Shown in pieces: positions 1-9,059 of a stretch of 64,000 nt of DNA. Where the stretch lies: NCBI RefSeq assembly GCF_027923465.1, contig NZ_BRLB01000003.1:124001-188000 (forward strand), written 5' to 3'. This stretch comes from Vallitalea longa. Its GTDB lineage: Bacteria > Bacillota > Clostridia > Lachnospirales > Vallitaleaceae. Each line of letters starts with the position of its first letter. Position 1 is the first letter of the stretch. The notes beneath the pieces were generated by a model that worked only from the letters and a program-made list of their open reading frames with translations, did not search any database and was not told where the DNA came from. Both the position numbers and the translations under genes were made by a program.

Positions 1-1
1 C

Positions 2-352
2 TTAGCGGCATTAAAAGGTATTCCAAAATCTTATTATGAAGCAGCTAAGATAGATGGTGCTAAGAAATTCCAATGTCTCAGATATATTACGTTACCTCAA
101 TTAAGGTTCTCGACTTTCTTTGTAACCATAACAACATTGATTGGTTGGATACAGTTCTTTGAAGAACCAATGATAATGACTGAAGGTGGACCTCTTGGAC
201 AGACTAATTCAATGGCATTGTTCATTTACCAAAATGGATTCAAGCAAAGTCAATTCGGTTATGCAGCAGCAGGTTCATTTATACTGTTCTTGATAATTAT
301 CATAGTAACCCTTATTCAATTCAGAATGAACAAAGAAAATGTATGGGAATAA
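2..352 (+). CDS. Carbohydrate ABC transporter permease, MalF-like (5' end outside window)
   Basis: Only the C-terminal part is present: the frame is open from base 2 to the stop at 352. The fragment begins next to the conserved cytoplasmic EAA loop (EAAKIDGAKKF), which docks binding-protein-dependent permeases onto their ATPase. About two hydrophobic membrane segments follow, and the sequence ends in a short charged tail. The motif MTEGGPLGQTNSM is typical of MalF-type CUT1 sugar permeases. The partner permease starts 24 bp downstream, and a GH94 phosphorylase and GH3 beta-glucosidase follow. From that context I infer import of beta-gluco-oligosaccharides. The solute-binding protein is presumably just upstream of the window. 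Confidence 0.9.
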   Translation, partial: LAALKGIPKSYYEAAKIDGAKKFQCLRYITLPQLRFSTFFVTITTLIGWIQFFEEPMIMTEGGPLGQTNSMALFIYQNGFKQSQFGYAAAGSFILFLIIIIVTLIQFRMNKENVWE

Positions 353-375
353 AATCTTATGACTGAGGTGAGAAA

Positions 376-1200
376 ATGAAAACACGTAAAATTAAATTAG
401 ATAAAATTATTGTAATAGTATTACTTACTCTAGGCGGTATTGTGATGTTCACCCCATTTATATGGATGATACTTACTTCATTTAAACATTCTAGTGAAGC
501 TGTACTTATTCCGCCTACATTATTCCCTAATGTTCCAACATTGGACAACTACAAGAAACTATTTGAAGAACTTAATTTCTTGGTTTATTTGAAAAACACT
601 ATAATTGTTGTATTATTGTTCTTTATTGGAATGTTGATAAATGCAATGGCAGGATATGCTTTCGGAAAATTCAAGTTCCCAGGTAAAAAAGTATTATTTA
701 TATTTGTTCTTGCTACAATGATGATACCGTCACAAGTTACAATGATACCAGTATATCTGATTCTTAATCAGATGGGACTTATAAATACCATGCTGGGTAT
801 TGTGCTTCCGGGACTTGTAGTAGCATATAATATTTTCTTATTCAAGCAATTCATGGGAGGTATTCCCAATGAATTAATGGAAGCGGCACGTATTGATGGA
901 GCGGGAGAGTTTTATATATTTTTTAAATTGATTATGCCTATTTCCAAGCCGATATTGGCTGTACAGGGTATATTGACATTCATAGCAGGATGGAACAACT
1001 TCTTATGGCCGTTAATAATAGCCAACGACGAGAAATATTATACATTATCAGTAGGATTATCCTTATTAAAAGGACAGAATACTGCCAACTTCGCACTACA
1101 AATGGCAGGTGCTTCAATTATGGTAGTACCTATAATGATTATTTTTTGCATATTCCAGAAACACATCATGGAAGGATTTGTTACGTCAGGAATAAAATAG
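376..1200 (+). CDS. Carbohydrate ABC transporter permease, MalG-like (CUT1)
   Basis: A 274-residue inner-membrane protein with about six hydrophobic segments. The EAA loop, EAARIDGAGEFYIFFKLIMP, lies at roughly residues 171-190. An N-terminal PFIWMILTSFK segment and a C-terminal GFVTSGIK tail are typical of MalG-type permeases. The Shine-Dalgarno site GAGGTGAG sits just before the ATG. It pairs with the truncated MalF-like permease upstream to form the membrane channel of a sugar importer. No ATPase gene is in the window. CUT1 importers in Firmicutes commonly share an MsmX-type ATPase encoded elsewhere. The next gene follows within 15 bp, so the locus is one operon. Confidence 0.93.
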   Translation: MKTRKIKLDKIIVIVLLTLGGIVMFTPFIWMILTSFKHSSEAVLIPPTLFPNVPTLDNYKKLFEELNFLVYLKNTIIVVLLFFIGMLINAMAGYAFGKFKFPGKKVLFIFVLATMMIPSQVTMIPVYLILNQMGLINTMLGIVLPGLVVAYNIFLFKQFMGGIPNELMEAARIDGAGEFYIFFKLIMPISKPILAVQGILTFIAGWNNFLWPLIIANDEKYYTLSVGLSLLKGQNTANFALQMAGASIMVVPIMIIFCIFQKHIMEGFVTSGIK

Positions 1201-1213
1201 GAGGATGCACATA

Positions 1214-4200
1214 TTGAGATTAAAACAAGAAAATAATCTTATAAGTATTAAAAAAGGATGTACACAATTTACTTTTTTAGATACAGGAGATTTAAGAGAA
1301 ATAAAAAACAATGAAATAATGATTAATCAAATGATAGGTGATCCTGTCTTTGGTTCATTAAGTAATATATATCTTCGTATACACAATGGTAAGAAGATAA
1401 GATTCTATAAATTATTAGGAATTAATTCTGATAGTAAGTTCTTCTACAATAATGAAAGCGTTAAGTGGGAAGGAAAACTAGAAGGAATATCATATAAAAT
1501 AATATTAACCTTGGTTACCGAGAATACATGGTGTTATAAGATTTCACTAGACGGTAACGGTGAAATGGTGGATGTTGTTTATGGTCAAGATATAAGCATT
1601 GCCGATAAAGGTGGAGTATTGGCCAATGAACTTTATATCAGTCAGTATATTGACCATAAGGTATTAGAAGGAAAAGATGGTTATGTTGTATGTTCAAGAC
1701 AGAACCAAAGACAATCTTGTGGATATCCTTATTTACAATTAGGTACTAAGGATGTAAAAGCTGTAGGATATTCAACTGATGCAACACAATTTTTTGGAAA
1801 GTCTTACAAAAGAACTAATAGAGAAGATGCTTTGGAGCATGAATTATCAAATGAAAATTATCAATACGAATTGAGTTATATAGCTCTTCAAACAGAAAAA
1901 ATGACTCTAGATGCTAACAGGAGTTTTGGTTTCTATGGAGTATTCAATAATAATTATGAAAAAGCCGTTAGTGAAATAGAATTTGATGAAGACAAACAAA
2001 AAGCATGGAAATATACAGAAGCAATAGTTAATGAAGATTTTGTACTAATTGAAAAAGTTAAAAAATCAAAGATGATAGGTGAACCTATAACAAGTAATCC
2101 TTTTGATGAAGAAGAACTTGATAGATATTTTCCAGACAGGATATTAGAAGAAAAAGCAGAAGGCAAATTACTTTCATTTTTCACTAATGAACATAGGCAT
2201 GTAGTCATGCAAGATAAAGAAATATTGGAAGAAAGACCGAGTGGACATATAATCACTAATACTGTAGATGAAAATAATATCAATACTGAAATGATTACTT
2301 CTACTAATTATATGTATGGAGTTTTCAATTCTCAGCTTGTAGTAGGTAATACATCTCTCAACAAAATGCTTTCTCAAACAAGAGGAACACTTAATATACA
2401 GAAGAATTCTGGACAGAGAATTTATATTAAGTTGGAAGGAAAATACCGTATATTGACCTTGCCGGCTGTTTATGAAATAGGGCAGAACTATAGTAAATGG
2501 TATTATAAAATAGATGAGGACATATTGATTGTAACAACTTATAGTGCTGCCAATAATCCTGATATCATATTAGAAGTTGAATCTGAGGCAAAAAAATCAT
2601 ACCATATGATTATCACTAATCAATTAGTTATGGGTGAACACGAGTATCAAAACGATTCTTTAGCTGAAATAGATAATGATAGGGTAATACTTAGATTGGA
2701 TGATAGTAGTCTATCATCAAAAGTTTATCATAATCTTCATTATATAATGAAGTTGACTGGTTCAGAGATGGAAGTTGAAAAGGATAATATATTCTATGAA
2801 GATAATAAGGTTAGGAATGGAAGCTTCCTAACATTCAAAATCAAACCTACGTCTTCTATTAAACTTACAATATCAGGTAATTTAGGAAAAAGAGAAGATG
2901 TAATACCTGATTATGTATTCGAAGAAGAAAAAAACAAATTTGATGAGTTCTATAAAAGACTTACCTGTGGATTCGAACTTGATATGGAGAATAAAGATAA
3001 TGATGATCTGACGAAAATCAATGAAATCTTCTGGTGGTATACCCATAATGCAATGGTTCATTATGCTGTACCTCATGGATTAGAACAACCAGGGGGGGCA
3101 GCTTGGGGAACAAGAGATATATGTCAGGGACCTGTAGAATATTTTATGGCTACACAGCATTTCGATTTAATTAGAAATATAATCATTGAGATATTTTCAC
3201 ATCAATTCATAGAAAATAAAGAATGGCCTCAATGGTTTATGATAGATGACTACCATATGCAACAGGAAGATTGTCATGGAGATGTTGTTCTATGGCCGTT
3301 AAAAGTCGTTGGTGATTATCTGAGGGTGACAGGCGATTACGATATCCTTAACGAACTTATTAAATACAGAAATACAGATGGAAGCATAACCGGTGACGAA
3401 GAAACATTGTTGGAACATGTAAAACATGCTGTTGATACTATCAAACAACGTTTTATGTATAATACGACTTTAATATCTTATGCTGGTGGTGATTGGGATG
3501 ATACTCTTCAGCCTGCTAATGAAGAATTAAAGAAAAAACTAGTAAGTTCATGGACAGTAGCACTTGCTTATCAGGTGATACAGCAACTAGGAGAAGTTCT
3601 TCAGCCAGTTGACGGGATTTGGTCAAATGAACTTATAGGACTTGCAGAATCTATGGATAAGGATTTTAATAATTTGTTGATAAAAGATAAAGTTGTTGCA
3701 GGTTTCGCATATTTTGAAGAAGAGGATCATATGGAATATATGCTTCACCCAGATGATAATAAGACAGGTATATCATATAGGTTGCTACCAATGACGAGAA
3801 GTATAATTTCTGAGTTGGTTACAAAAGAACAAGCTGACACTAATATGAAGCTGATTGACGAGAATCTCAATTGTACTGATGGTGTTAGACTCATGAATCG
3901 TCCTGCTAGATATAAAGGCGGAGTCATAGAATATTTCAAGAGAGCTGAGCAAGCATCTAATGTAGGTAGAGAGATAAGTCTTAACTATATACACGCACAC
4001 ATCAGATATATAGAAGCTGTTGCGAAATTAGGACTTGCAGATGAAGCATGGAATGCAATGATGAAAATTAATCCTATCCTTATTGACGAAAAAGTTCCTA
4101 ACGCTCAGATTAGACAAAGCAACACATATTTCAGTAGTTCTGAAGGTATGTTTAATGATAGATATATATATCAAGATAATTTTGATATGCTTCGTAATGG

Positions 4201-4561
4201 TGAAATTGGTGTGAAAGGTGGCTGGCGTATATATTCAAGTGGTCCAGGAATATATCTTAATCAGTTGATAAGTCATATATTGGGAATAAGGATTACATCT
4301 GATTCAATAATTATTGATCCTGTTCTTAGTGAAGAATTAGATGGGCTTGTATTAAACTATAATTATAAGGATATACCTATAAAATGGATTTATCATATAA
4401 AAGGGAATGCAGGAAAAGTTACTAAAGTTATGATTGATGGCAAAGAAATGTATCTTAAACTAATCAATAATAACTACCGTCAAGGTGGAATCAGTATTGA
4501 CAAAAATACTTTTGAAAATATTTTAAAACAAAAGGGTATTGTCGATATTTATGTTGAATAA
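1214..4561 (+). CDS. GH94 glycoside phosphorylase, probable 1,2-beta-oligoglucan phosphorylase
   Basis: A 1115-residue cytoplasmic protein. The C-terminal half has GH94 hallmarks: WGTRDICQGP (the RDxxQ substrate-site segment), a QEDCHGDVVLWPL segment, and GGDWDDTL near residue 760, which contains the Asp equivalent to the general acid of cellobiose phosphorylases. The length fits sophoro-oligosaccharide (1,2-beta-oligoglucan) phosphorylases of about 1100 residues better than cellobiose or chitobiose phosphorylases (about 800). The reaction would be phosphorolysis of beta-1,2-glucans to glucose 1-phosphate plus a shortened chain. An in-frame ATG at 1205 abuts the Shine-Dalgarno GAGG, so I prefer TTG at 1214. 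Neighbours (ABC permeases, LacI, GH3) support the substrate guess. GH94 membership is near certain; the exact specificity is inferred. Confidence 0.85.
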   Translation: MRLKQENNLISIKKGCTQFTFLDTGDLREIKNNEIMINQMIGDPVFGSLSNIYLRIHNGKKIRFYKLLGINSDSKFFYNNESVKWEGKLEGISYKIILTLVTENTWCYKISLDGNGEMVDVVYGQDISIADKGGVLANELYISQYIDHKVLEGKDGYVVCSRQNQRQSCGYPYLQLGTKDVKAVGYSTDATQFFGKSYKRTNREDALEHELSNENYQYELSYIALQTEKMTLDANRSFGFYGVFNNNYEKAVSEIEFDEDKQKAWKYTEAIVNEDFVLIEKVKKSKMIGEPITSNPFDEEELDRYFPDRILEEKAEGKLLSFFTNEHRHVVMQDKEILEERPSGHIITNTVDENNINTEMITSTNYMYGVFNSQLVVGNTSLNKMLSQTRGTLNIQKNSGQRIYIKLEGKYRILTLPAVYEIGQNYSKWYYKIDEDILIVTTYSAANNPDIILEVESEAKKSYHMIITNQLVMGEHEYQNDSLAEIDNDRVILRLDDSSLSSKVYHNLHYIMKLTGSEMEVEKDNIFYEDNKVRNGSFLTFKIKPTSSIKLTISGNLGKREDVIPDYVFEEEKNKFDEFYKRLTCGFELDMENKDNDDLTKINEIFWWYTHNAMVHYAVPHGLEQPGGAAWGTRDICQGPVEYFMATQHFDLIRNIIIEIFSHQFIENKEWPQWFMIDDYHMQQEDCHGDVVLWPLKVVGDYLRVTGDYDILNELIKYRNTDGSITGDEETLLEHVKHAVDTIKQRFMYNTTLISYAGGDWDDTLQPANEELKKKLVSSWTVALAYQVIQQLGEVLQPVDGIWSNELIGLAESMDKDFNNLLIKDKVVAGFAYFEEEDHMEYMLHPDDNKTGISYRLLPMTRSIISELVTKEQADTNMKLIDENLNCTDGVRLMNRPARYKGGVIEYFKRAEQASNVGREISLNYIHAHIRYIEAVAKLGLADEAWNAMMKINPILIDEKVPNAQIRQSNTYFSSSEGMFNDRYIYQDNFDMLRNGEIGVKGGWRIYSSGPGIYLNQLISHILGIRITSDSIIIDPVLSEELDGLVLNYNYKDIPIKWIYHIKGNAGKVTKVMIDGKEMYLKLINNNYRQGGISIDKNTFENILKQKGIVDIYVE

Positions 4562-4571
4562 GTTTAACCTT

Positions 4572-4599
4572 TTGGAAAGTTAATCCAATGTGATATAAT
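4572..4599 (+). promoter_or_regulatory. Candidate promoter of the lacI gene
   Basis: TTGGAA (4572-4577), a 16-bp spacer and a perfect TATAAT (4594-4599) lie 37 bp before the LacI start. TTAAC and GTTAA half-sites flank the -35 box (4565-4584), which would suit autoregulation. Operator function is inferred only. Confidence 0.5.
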
Positions 4600-4635
4600 A
4601 AGAAAAAATCTAGGGATAAAGAGAGTGGTGATTGT

Positions 4636-5625
4636 ATGCCTACTATTAAAGACGTCGCAAAATTAGCAGGAGTTTCAATTTCAACTGTATCATATGCTAT
4701 AAATGGAACAAGAAGTATCAGTGAGGAAACTAAGAAGAAAGTATATGCTGCAGTGAAAGAATTGGATTATAAACCAAACGGTATAGCAAGAAGTTTGAAA
4801 ATGAAACAAAATCATATGATAGCAGTAGTAGTCAATGAATTTATAGGACCTGTTTATCAACAAATCATTCATGGTGTGACCAAAGCAGCCAAGAAATCGG
4901 GGTATGAAGTTATTGCTTCTGAATGTTTCTCTGAAAAAACTGAGATTACGAAAGTTCTATCTCAGAGATTTGTGGACGGAGCAATAATCTTGGCCTCTTA
5001 TTTAAGCGATAACATGATTAAAGACCTAGCAGGAGATAATTTCCCAATTGTGGTTTTAGATAGAAAAATTAGAAATAAAAATATTACAAGCATACTAATC
5101 AATAATGAACTAGGGGCATACGAAGCTATCAAATATTTTTATGAAAAAGGACATAGAAAGATTGGTTTTCTAAGTGGACCAAATAATTCTTATGACAATA
5201 ATACTCGTTACAAAGGATTCATAAACGCCATGAAAAAATTCAACTTGAACGTAGAAAAAGAATGGTGTCTTACTTCCAATTTTACGGAAGAAGGAGGGTA
5301 TGAAGTCATCAAGGATTTTGTTAACAATATACCTGATGAACATCTACCTACAGCATTTTTTGTTAGTAATGATGAAATGGCAATAGGTGCTATGCGAGCC
5401 TTTCAAGAGTATGGAATAAACATTCCAAAAGATATGTCGATAATAGGTTTTGATGATATAGAATTATGTAAATACGTTACTCCTAATCTAAGTACCATAC
5501 ATAGACCATGTTATGGGCTTGGGACTATGGCAGCAAACAGTCTTATCAGCAAGTTGGAAGGCGAAAAAGTTTCGAACTTAATAAGTCTATCATCAGAACT
5601 TGTTATAAGAGAAAGCTGTCAGTAA
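4636..5625 (+). CDS. LacI-family transcriptional regulator
   Basis: A 329-residue repressor. Residues 1-60 form the LacI helix-turn-helix and hinge (TIKDVAKLAGVSISTVSYAING, then YKPNGIARSLK). The rest is a periplasmic-binding-protein-like effector domain with the usual IGFDDIELCKYVTPNLSTIHRP segment near the C-terminus. The Shine-Dalgarno GAGAGTGG precedes the ATG. It sits between the GH94 phosphorylase and the GH3 beta-glucosidase in one direction and has a plausible promoter of its own at 4572-4599. It probably controls this oligosaccharide locus, with a sophoro-oligosaccharide or a product as inducer. That assignment rests on position only. Confidence 0.93.
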   Translation: MPTIKDVAKLAGVSISTVSYAINGTRSISEETKKKVYAAVKELDYKPNGIARSLKMKQNHMIAVVVNEFIGPVYQQIIHGVTKAAKKSGYEVIASECFSEKTEITKVLSQRFVDGAIILASYLSDNMIKDLAGDNFPIVVLDRKIRNKNITSILINNELGAYEAIKYFYEKGHRKIGFLSGPNNSYDNNTRYKGFINAMKKFNLNVEKEWCLTSNFTEEGGYEVIKDFVNNIPDEHLPTAFFVSNDEMAIGAMRAFQEYGINIPKDMSIIGFDDIELCKYVTPNLSTIHRPCYGLGTMAANSLISKLEGEKVSNLISLSSELVIRESCQ

Positions 5626-5664
5626 GATAGCGTATAAGTCAATTTTATGAAAGGTGCAATAATA

Positions 5665-7821
5665 ATGAATAAAGAAGTTAATATAAAAGAATTATTGAAA
5701 GAGCTTTCACTATCAGAAAAAATAGGGCAATTACAACAATTAGCTTCAACATTTTTTATAGAAAATTCAAAGGGAGAACTCACAGGACCATTAAAAGACT
5801 TAGGAATATCTGAAGATGAGATATGGACAGCCGGTAGTGTCCTAGGAGTTAACAGTGCTGAGGAAGCTTATGAGATTCAAAGTAAATATCTAGAAAAAAG
5901 CAACAGCAAGATACCACTTTTATTCATGGCGGATATTATTCATGGTTATCGCACTATTTTCCCTATTCCATTAGCTATAGGATGTTCATGGAATCTTGAA
6001 AATGCGGTTCTATGTGGACAAGTATCGGCTAAGGAAGCCTCACTTTCAGGTGTTCATGTGACTTTTTCTCCTATGGTAGATTTGGTAAGAGACCCTAGAT
6101 GGGGTAGAGTCATGGAATCTACAGGAGAGGACACATACCTAAATGGTGAATTCGGAAAAGCTTTTGTAAAAGGATATCAAGGTGATCTATCATCTCCATA
6201 TAATATAGCATCATGCGTAAAACATTTTGCTGCTTATGGTGCAGTTGAAGCTGGTAGAGAATATAATACTGTAGATTTATCTGATAGACAATTAAAAGAA
6301 TACTATCTTCCTTCTTATAAAGAATCTATTGATGAAGGTGCTAAGATGGTTATGACTTCATTTAATACGATTAATGGAATTCCTGCTTCAGGAAACAAGT
6401 ATCTTATGAGAGATATCTTAAGAGATGACTTTGGTTTTGAGGGTGTTGCCATTTCCGATTGGGGAGCAGTACTGGAATTAATGGTACATGGTGTTGCAGC
6501 CGATGATAAGGAAGTTGCATACAAGGCTATTGAAGCTGGAGTAGATATAGAGATGATGACTTCTTGCTATAATAAGGAATTAGAAAAACTTGTTAGAGAA
6601 GGAAAAGTAAAAGAAGAATTAATAGATGAAGCCGTACTTCGTATATTAAAGCTGAAAAAAGAACTAGGATTATTCGTAAATGCATATGGTGCTATAGATG
6701 AACGAAAAGCAAAAGAAATGTTCTCATGTGATAAACATAGAGAAGCAGTCAAGAAAGTAGCCAGAGAATCTATGGTACTTCTGAAAAATGATGATGTACT
6801 ACCTTTAAAAGAAAATAAAAGAGTAGCTGTTATAGGTCCAAAAGGTAATAGTATAGACCTTCTTGGAGGTTGGTCATGGCAAGGGAAAAAAGAGAAAATA
6901 GCAACTCTAAAAGAAGCTTTGACTAATAGATTAGGAGAGAATCTTGTTTCATATGCAGAAGGTTGTCATATAGATGATAATGATGAATCTGGTTTTACAG
7001 AAGCTACAAGAGTTGCAAGTGAATCAGATATAGTTATACTTGCATTAGGTGAAACTTCAGAAATGAGTGGTGAAGGTGGAAGTAGGGCTAATATTGGACT
7101 TCCTGGTGTACAAGAAAAACTTGCTGATGAGATATTGAGGCTGAATAAACCTACTGTAGTTGTTCTTTTTAGCGGTCGTCCTCTAGAAATAACCAGTCTG
7201 AGTGCAAAAGCGCCAGCTATATTGGAAGCATGGTTCCCTGGCACAGAAGGTAGTACTGCTGTTACAGAAGTCCTATATGGAGATTATAATCCTTCTGGAA
7301 GATTGACAATGAGTTTTCCTTATGCAGTAGGGCAGATACCTGTTTATTATAATTACTATAATACCGGAAGACCTAAATTACCTGATGGTGAAGAGACTAG
7401 GTATATCTCTCAGTTTATTGATATTCCAAACGAACCTCTATACCCTTTTGGATATGGACTGAGTTATACTAGGTATGAATACACAGATCTAAAACTTAGT
7501 TCCAATGAAATGACAAAAGATGAAGAAATAGTAGCATCTGTAAAAGTTAAGAATGTGGGAAAACGAGAAGGAACGGAAACAGTTCAATTATATATTAGAG
7601 ATTTGGTTGGCAGTACTGTAAGACCGATGAAAGAATTAAAAGGGTTCAAGCAGATAACTCTAGAACCACAAGAAGAAGTAATAGTTAACTTTACCATTAC
7701 AGAACGAATGCTTAGGTATTATGATATGAATTGTGAATTGGTAAGTGAGCCAGGAGATTTCTATGCAATGATAGGAAGTAGTTCAGAAAATACTCACAAA
7801 GTGAAGTTTGAACTAGTATAA
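5665..7821 (+). CDS. GH3 beta-glucosidase, probably acting on sophorose or short beta-1,2-glucans
   Basis: A 718-residue cytoplasmic enzyme with no signal peptide. Domain order is the GH3 TIM barrel (to about residue 330, with KHFAAYG and the nucleophile motif ISDWGA), the GH3 C-terminal alpha/beta domain (VLLKNDDVLPL onward, EMSGEGGSR) and a C-terminal fibronectin-III-like domain (VKNVGKREGTETVQLYI). A longer frame opens at 5647 without a ribosome site; the ATG at 5665 has AAGGTG upstream and gives the usual family length. Following the GH94 enzyme and LacI, it would hydrolyse the short end products, such as sophorose, left by phosphorolysis. Beta-glucosidase is secure; the linkage is inferred from context. 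Confidence 0.9.
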   Translation: MNKEVNIKELLKELSLSEKIGQLQQLASTFFIENSKGELTGPLKDLGISEDEIWTAGSVLGVNSAEEAYEIQSKYLEKSNSKIPLLFMADIIHGYRTIFPIPLAIGCSWNLENAVLCGQVSAKEASLSGVHVTFSPMVDLVRDPRWGRVMESTGEDTYLNGEFGKAFVKGYQGDLSSPYNIASCVKHFAAYGAVEAGREYNTVDLSDRQLKEYYLPSYKESIDEGAKMVMTSFNTINGIPASGNKYLMRDILRDDFGFEGVAISDWGAVLELMVHGVAADDKEVAYKAIEAGVDIEMMTSCYNKELEKLVREGKVKEELIDEAVLRILKLKKELGLFVNAYGAIDERKAKEMFSCDKHREAVKKVARESMVLLKNDDVLPLKENKRVAVIGPKGNSIDLLGGWSWQGKKEKIATLKEALTNRLGENLVSYAEGCHIDDNDESGFTEATRVASESDIVILALGETSEMSGEGGSRANIGLPGVQEKLADEILRLNKPTVVVLFSGRPLEITSLSAKAPAILEAWFPGTEGSTAVTEVLYGDYNPSGRLTMSFPYAVGQIPVYYNYYNTGRPKLPDGEETRYISQFIDIPNEPLYPFGYGLSYTRYEYTDLKLSSNEMTKDEEIVASVKVKNVGKREGTETVQLYIRDLVGSTVRPMKELKGFKQITLEPQEEVIVNFTITERMLRYYDMNCELVSEPGDFYAMIGSSSENTHKVKFELV

Positions 7822-7876
7822 TGAAGATAATTTAACTTTTCTACATTTACTAGTGAAAGTAAATAAAACAATACAA

Positions 7877-7921
7877 AAACGTCTAATAATTAAATTGATG
7901 ATTTAATTATTAGACGTTTTT
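7877..7921 (+). terminator. Intrinsic terminator after the GH3 gene
   Basis: A near-perfect long hairpin has arms around ACGTCTAATAATTAAAT and its complement, a very short loop, and ends in TTTT followed by CTATTTT. It closes the first carbohydrate operon. The rest of 7822-8203 holds no gene I can support. Confidence 0.85.
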
Positions 7922-8203
7922 CTATTTTGTAAGAAAATCCAACTTTTTAAGCATATGATATAGGAGCGTTTTCAGATGCGGTTACTCTGATAGTGTATTC
8001 ATATTATTGAAGAAAATATCATTTTTAAGTAAGAATAGAGTTTATATGCGATGTTTCATATTGCATTGAAGAAAATTGTTTGATAATATTATATAATATA
8101 TGTATTTTTATAGAGACATATGATGATAATTTGAAGTATGATAAGGGGGATGCGAAGAGGGTACATAATTATAGACAATAAGATTAGGAGGGCGTTGCAA
8201 TAT

Positions 8204-8887
8204 ATGAAAAAGGCTATTATTTGGTATAGCATATTAACAGTTGCTAGTATAGTGTTGACTGGAGACATTATTTATCTGTTTACACAAAATGGTATAGCTT
8301 CTAATTGGGGAGGCTTGATTATTCCAAGTTTTTTGATAGGAATTAATGTGGGTAGAAATAATATCCATGAATACTCTACTAAGTTCATTAAGATATTAGC
8401 AGTAGCAGCAGGAGTTTCCCAATTGGTTTTGAACATTATAAAAATGGGTAATTTATTAGTTTTAACAATAATACTTATGCCTATATTTTATTCTTTTGTG
8501 TCATACTTGTTCTTGAAATTAGGTATAAAAGCATCTAAAAAAATTAAATTTCAAATAAAAAACAAAAAAATTTATAAGTGGATGATTATTGGGATAATCA
8601 TGTTATCTGTAATTGTTTATTCTATAAGAGGGATGAACAGTAAAATCCCTTTGGAAGAACAATCATATATTGATACTGTATTATTACAGATCGATGCTGA
8701 TACTACTAGAGATGATGTTATGGATATATTGGGTAAACCAAGTAAGTCTCTTGGTAATAAAGTTGATTGGAATGTAATTATCAATGGAAAAAGAATAACC
8801 ATTAGTGTATATTTCTCTCATGGGAATGCAACTAGAATTAATTTTGACGGTGGCGTAGGAAGATTTTATTATGATCAAGATTTATAA
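8204..8887 (+). CDS. Membrane protein with a C-terminal SmpA/BamE-like domain, function unknown
   Basis: About 227 residues from the ATG at 8204, which has AGGAGGG 11 bp upstream. The frame is open back to 8138. The N-terminal 140 residues contain about four hydrophobic segments followed by a lysine-rich stretch. A further segment (residues about 125-145) leads into an extracellular C-terminal domain. The piece IDADTTRDDVMDILGKPSKSLG resembles the small BamE/SmpA fold found in many secreted or membrane proteins. It stands alone between a terminator and the foldase gene. I do not recognise a specific function. Confidence 0.7.
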   Translation: MKKAIIWYSILTVASIVLTGDIIYLFTQNGIASNWGGLIIPSFLIGINVGRNNIHEYSTKFIKILAVAAGVSQLVLNIIKMGNLLVLTIILMPIFYSFVSYLFLKLGIKASKKIKFQIKNKKIYKWMIIGIIMLSVIVYSIRGMNSKIPLEEQSYIDTVLLQIDADTTRDDVMDILGKPSKSLGNKVDWNVIINGKRITISVYFSHGNATRINFDGGVGRFYYDQDL

Positions 8888-9059
8888 TGTATCAGTAGTC
8901 TTTTTTATTAATGAATCATATGATTTTTGGCTTAATTATGAGAATTATAAATAACAAAAATATTTAGATATTCTTGTCTTAGATGCTATTATCTGATATC
9001 ATTATGATAATATTATAAATATGTACATATTTAAATTAACTATTATAGGGAGGAACAAT

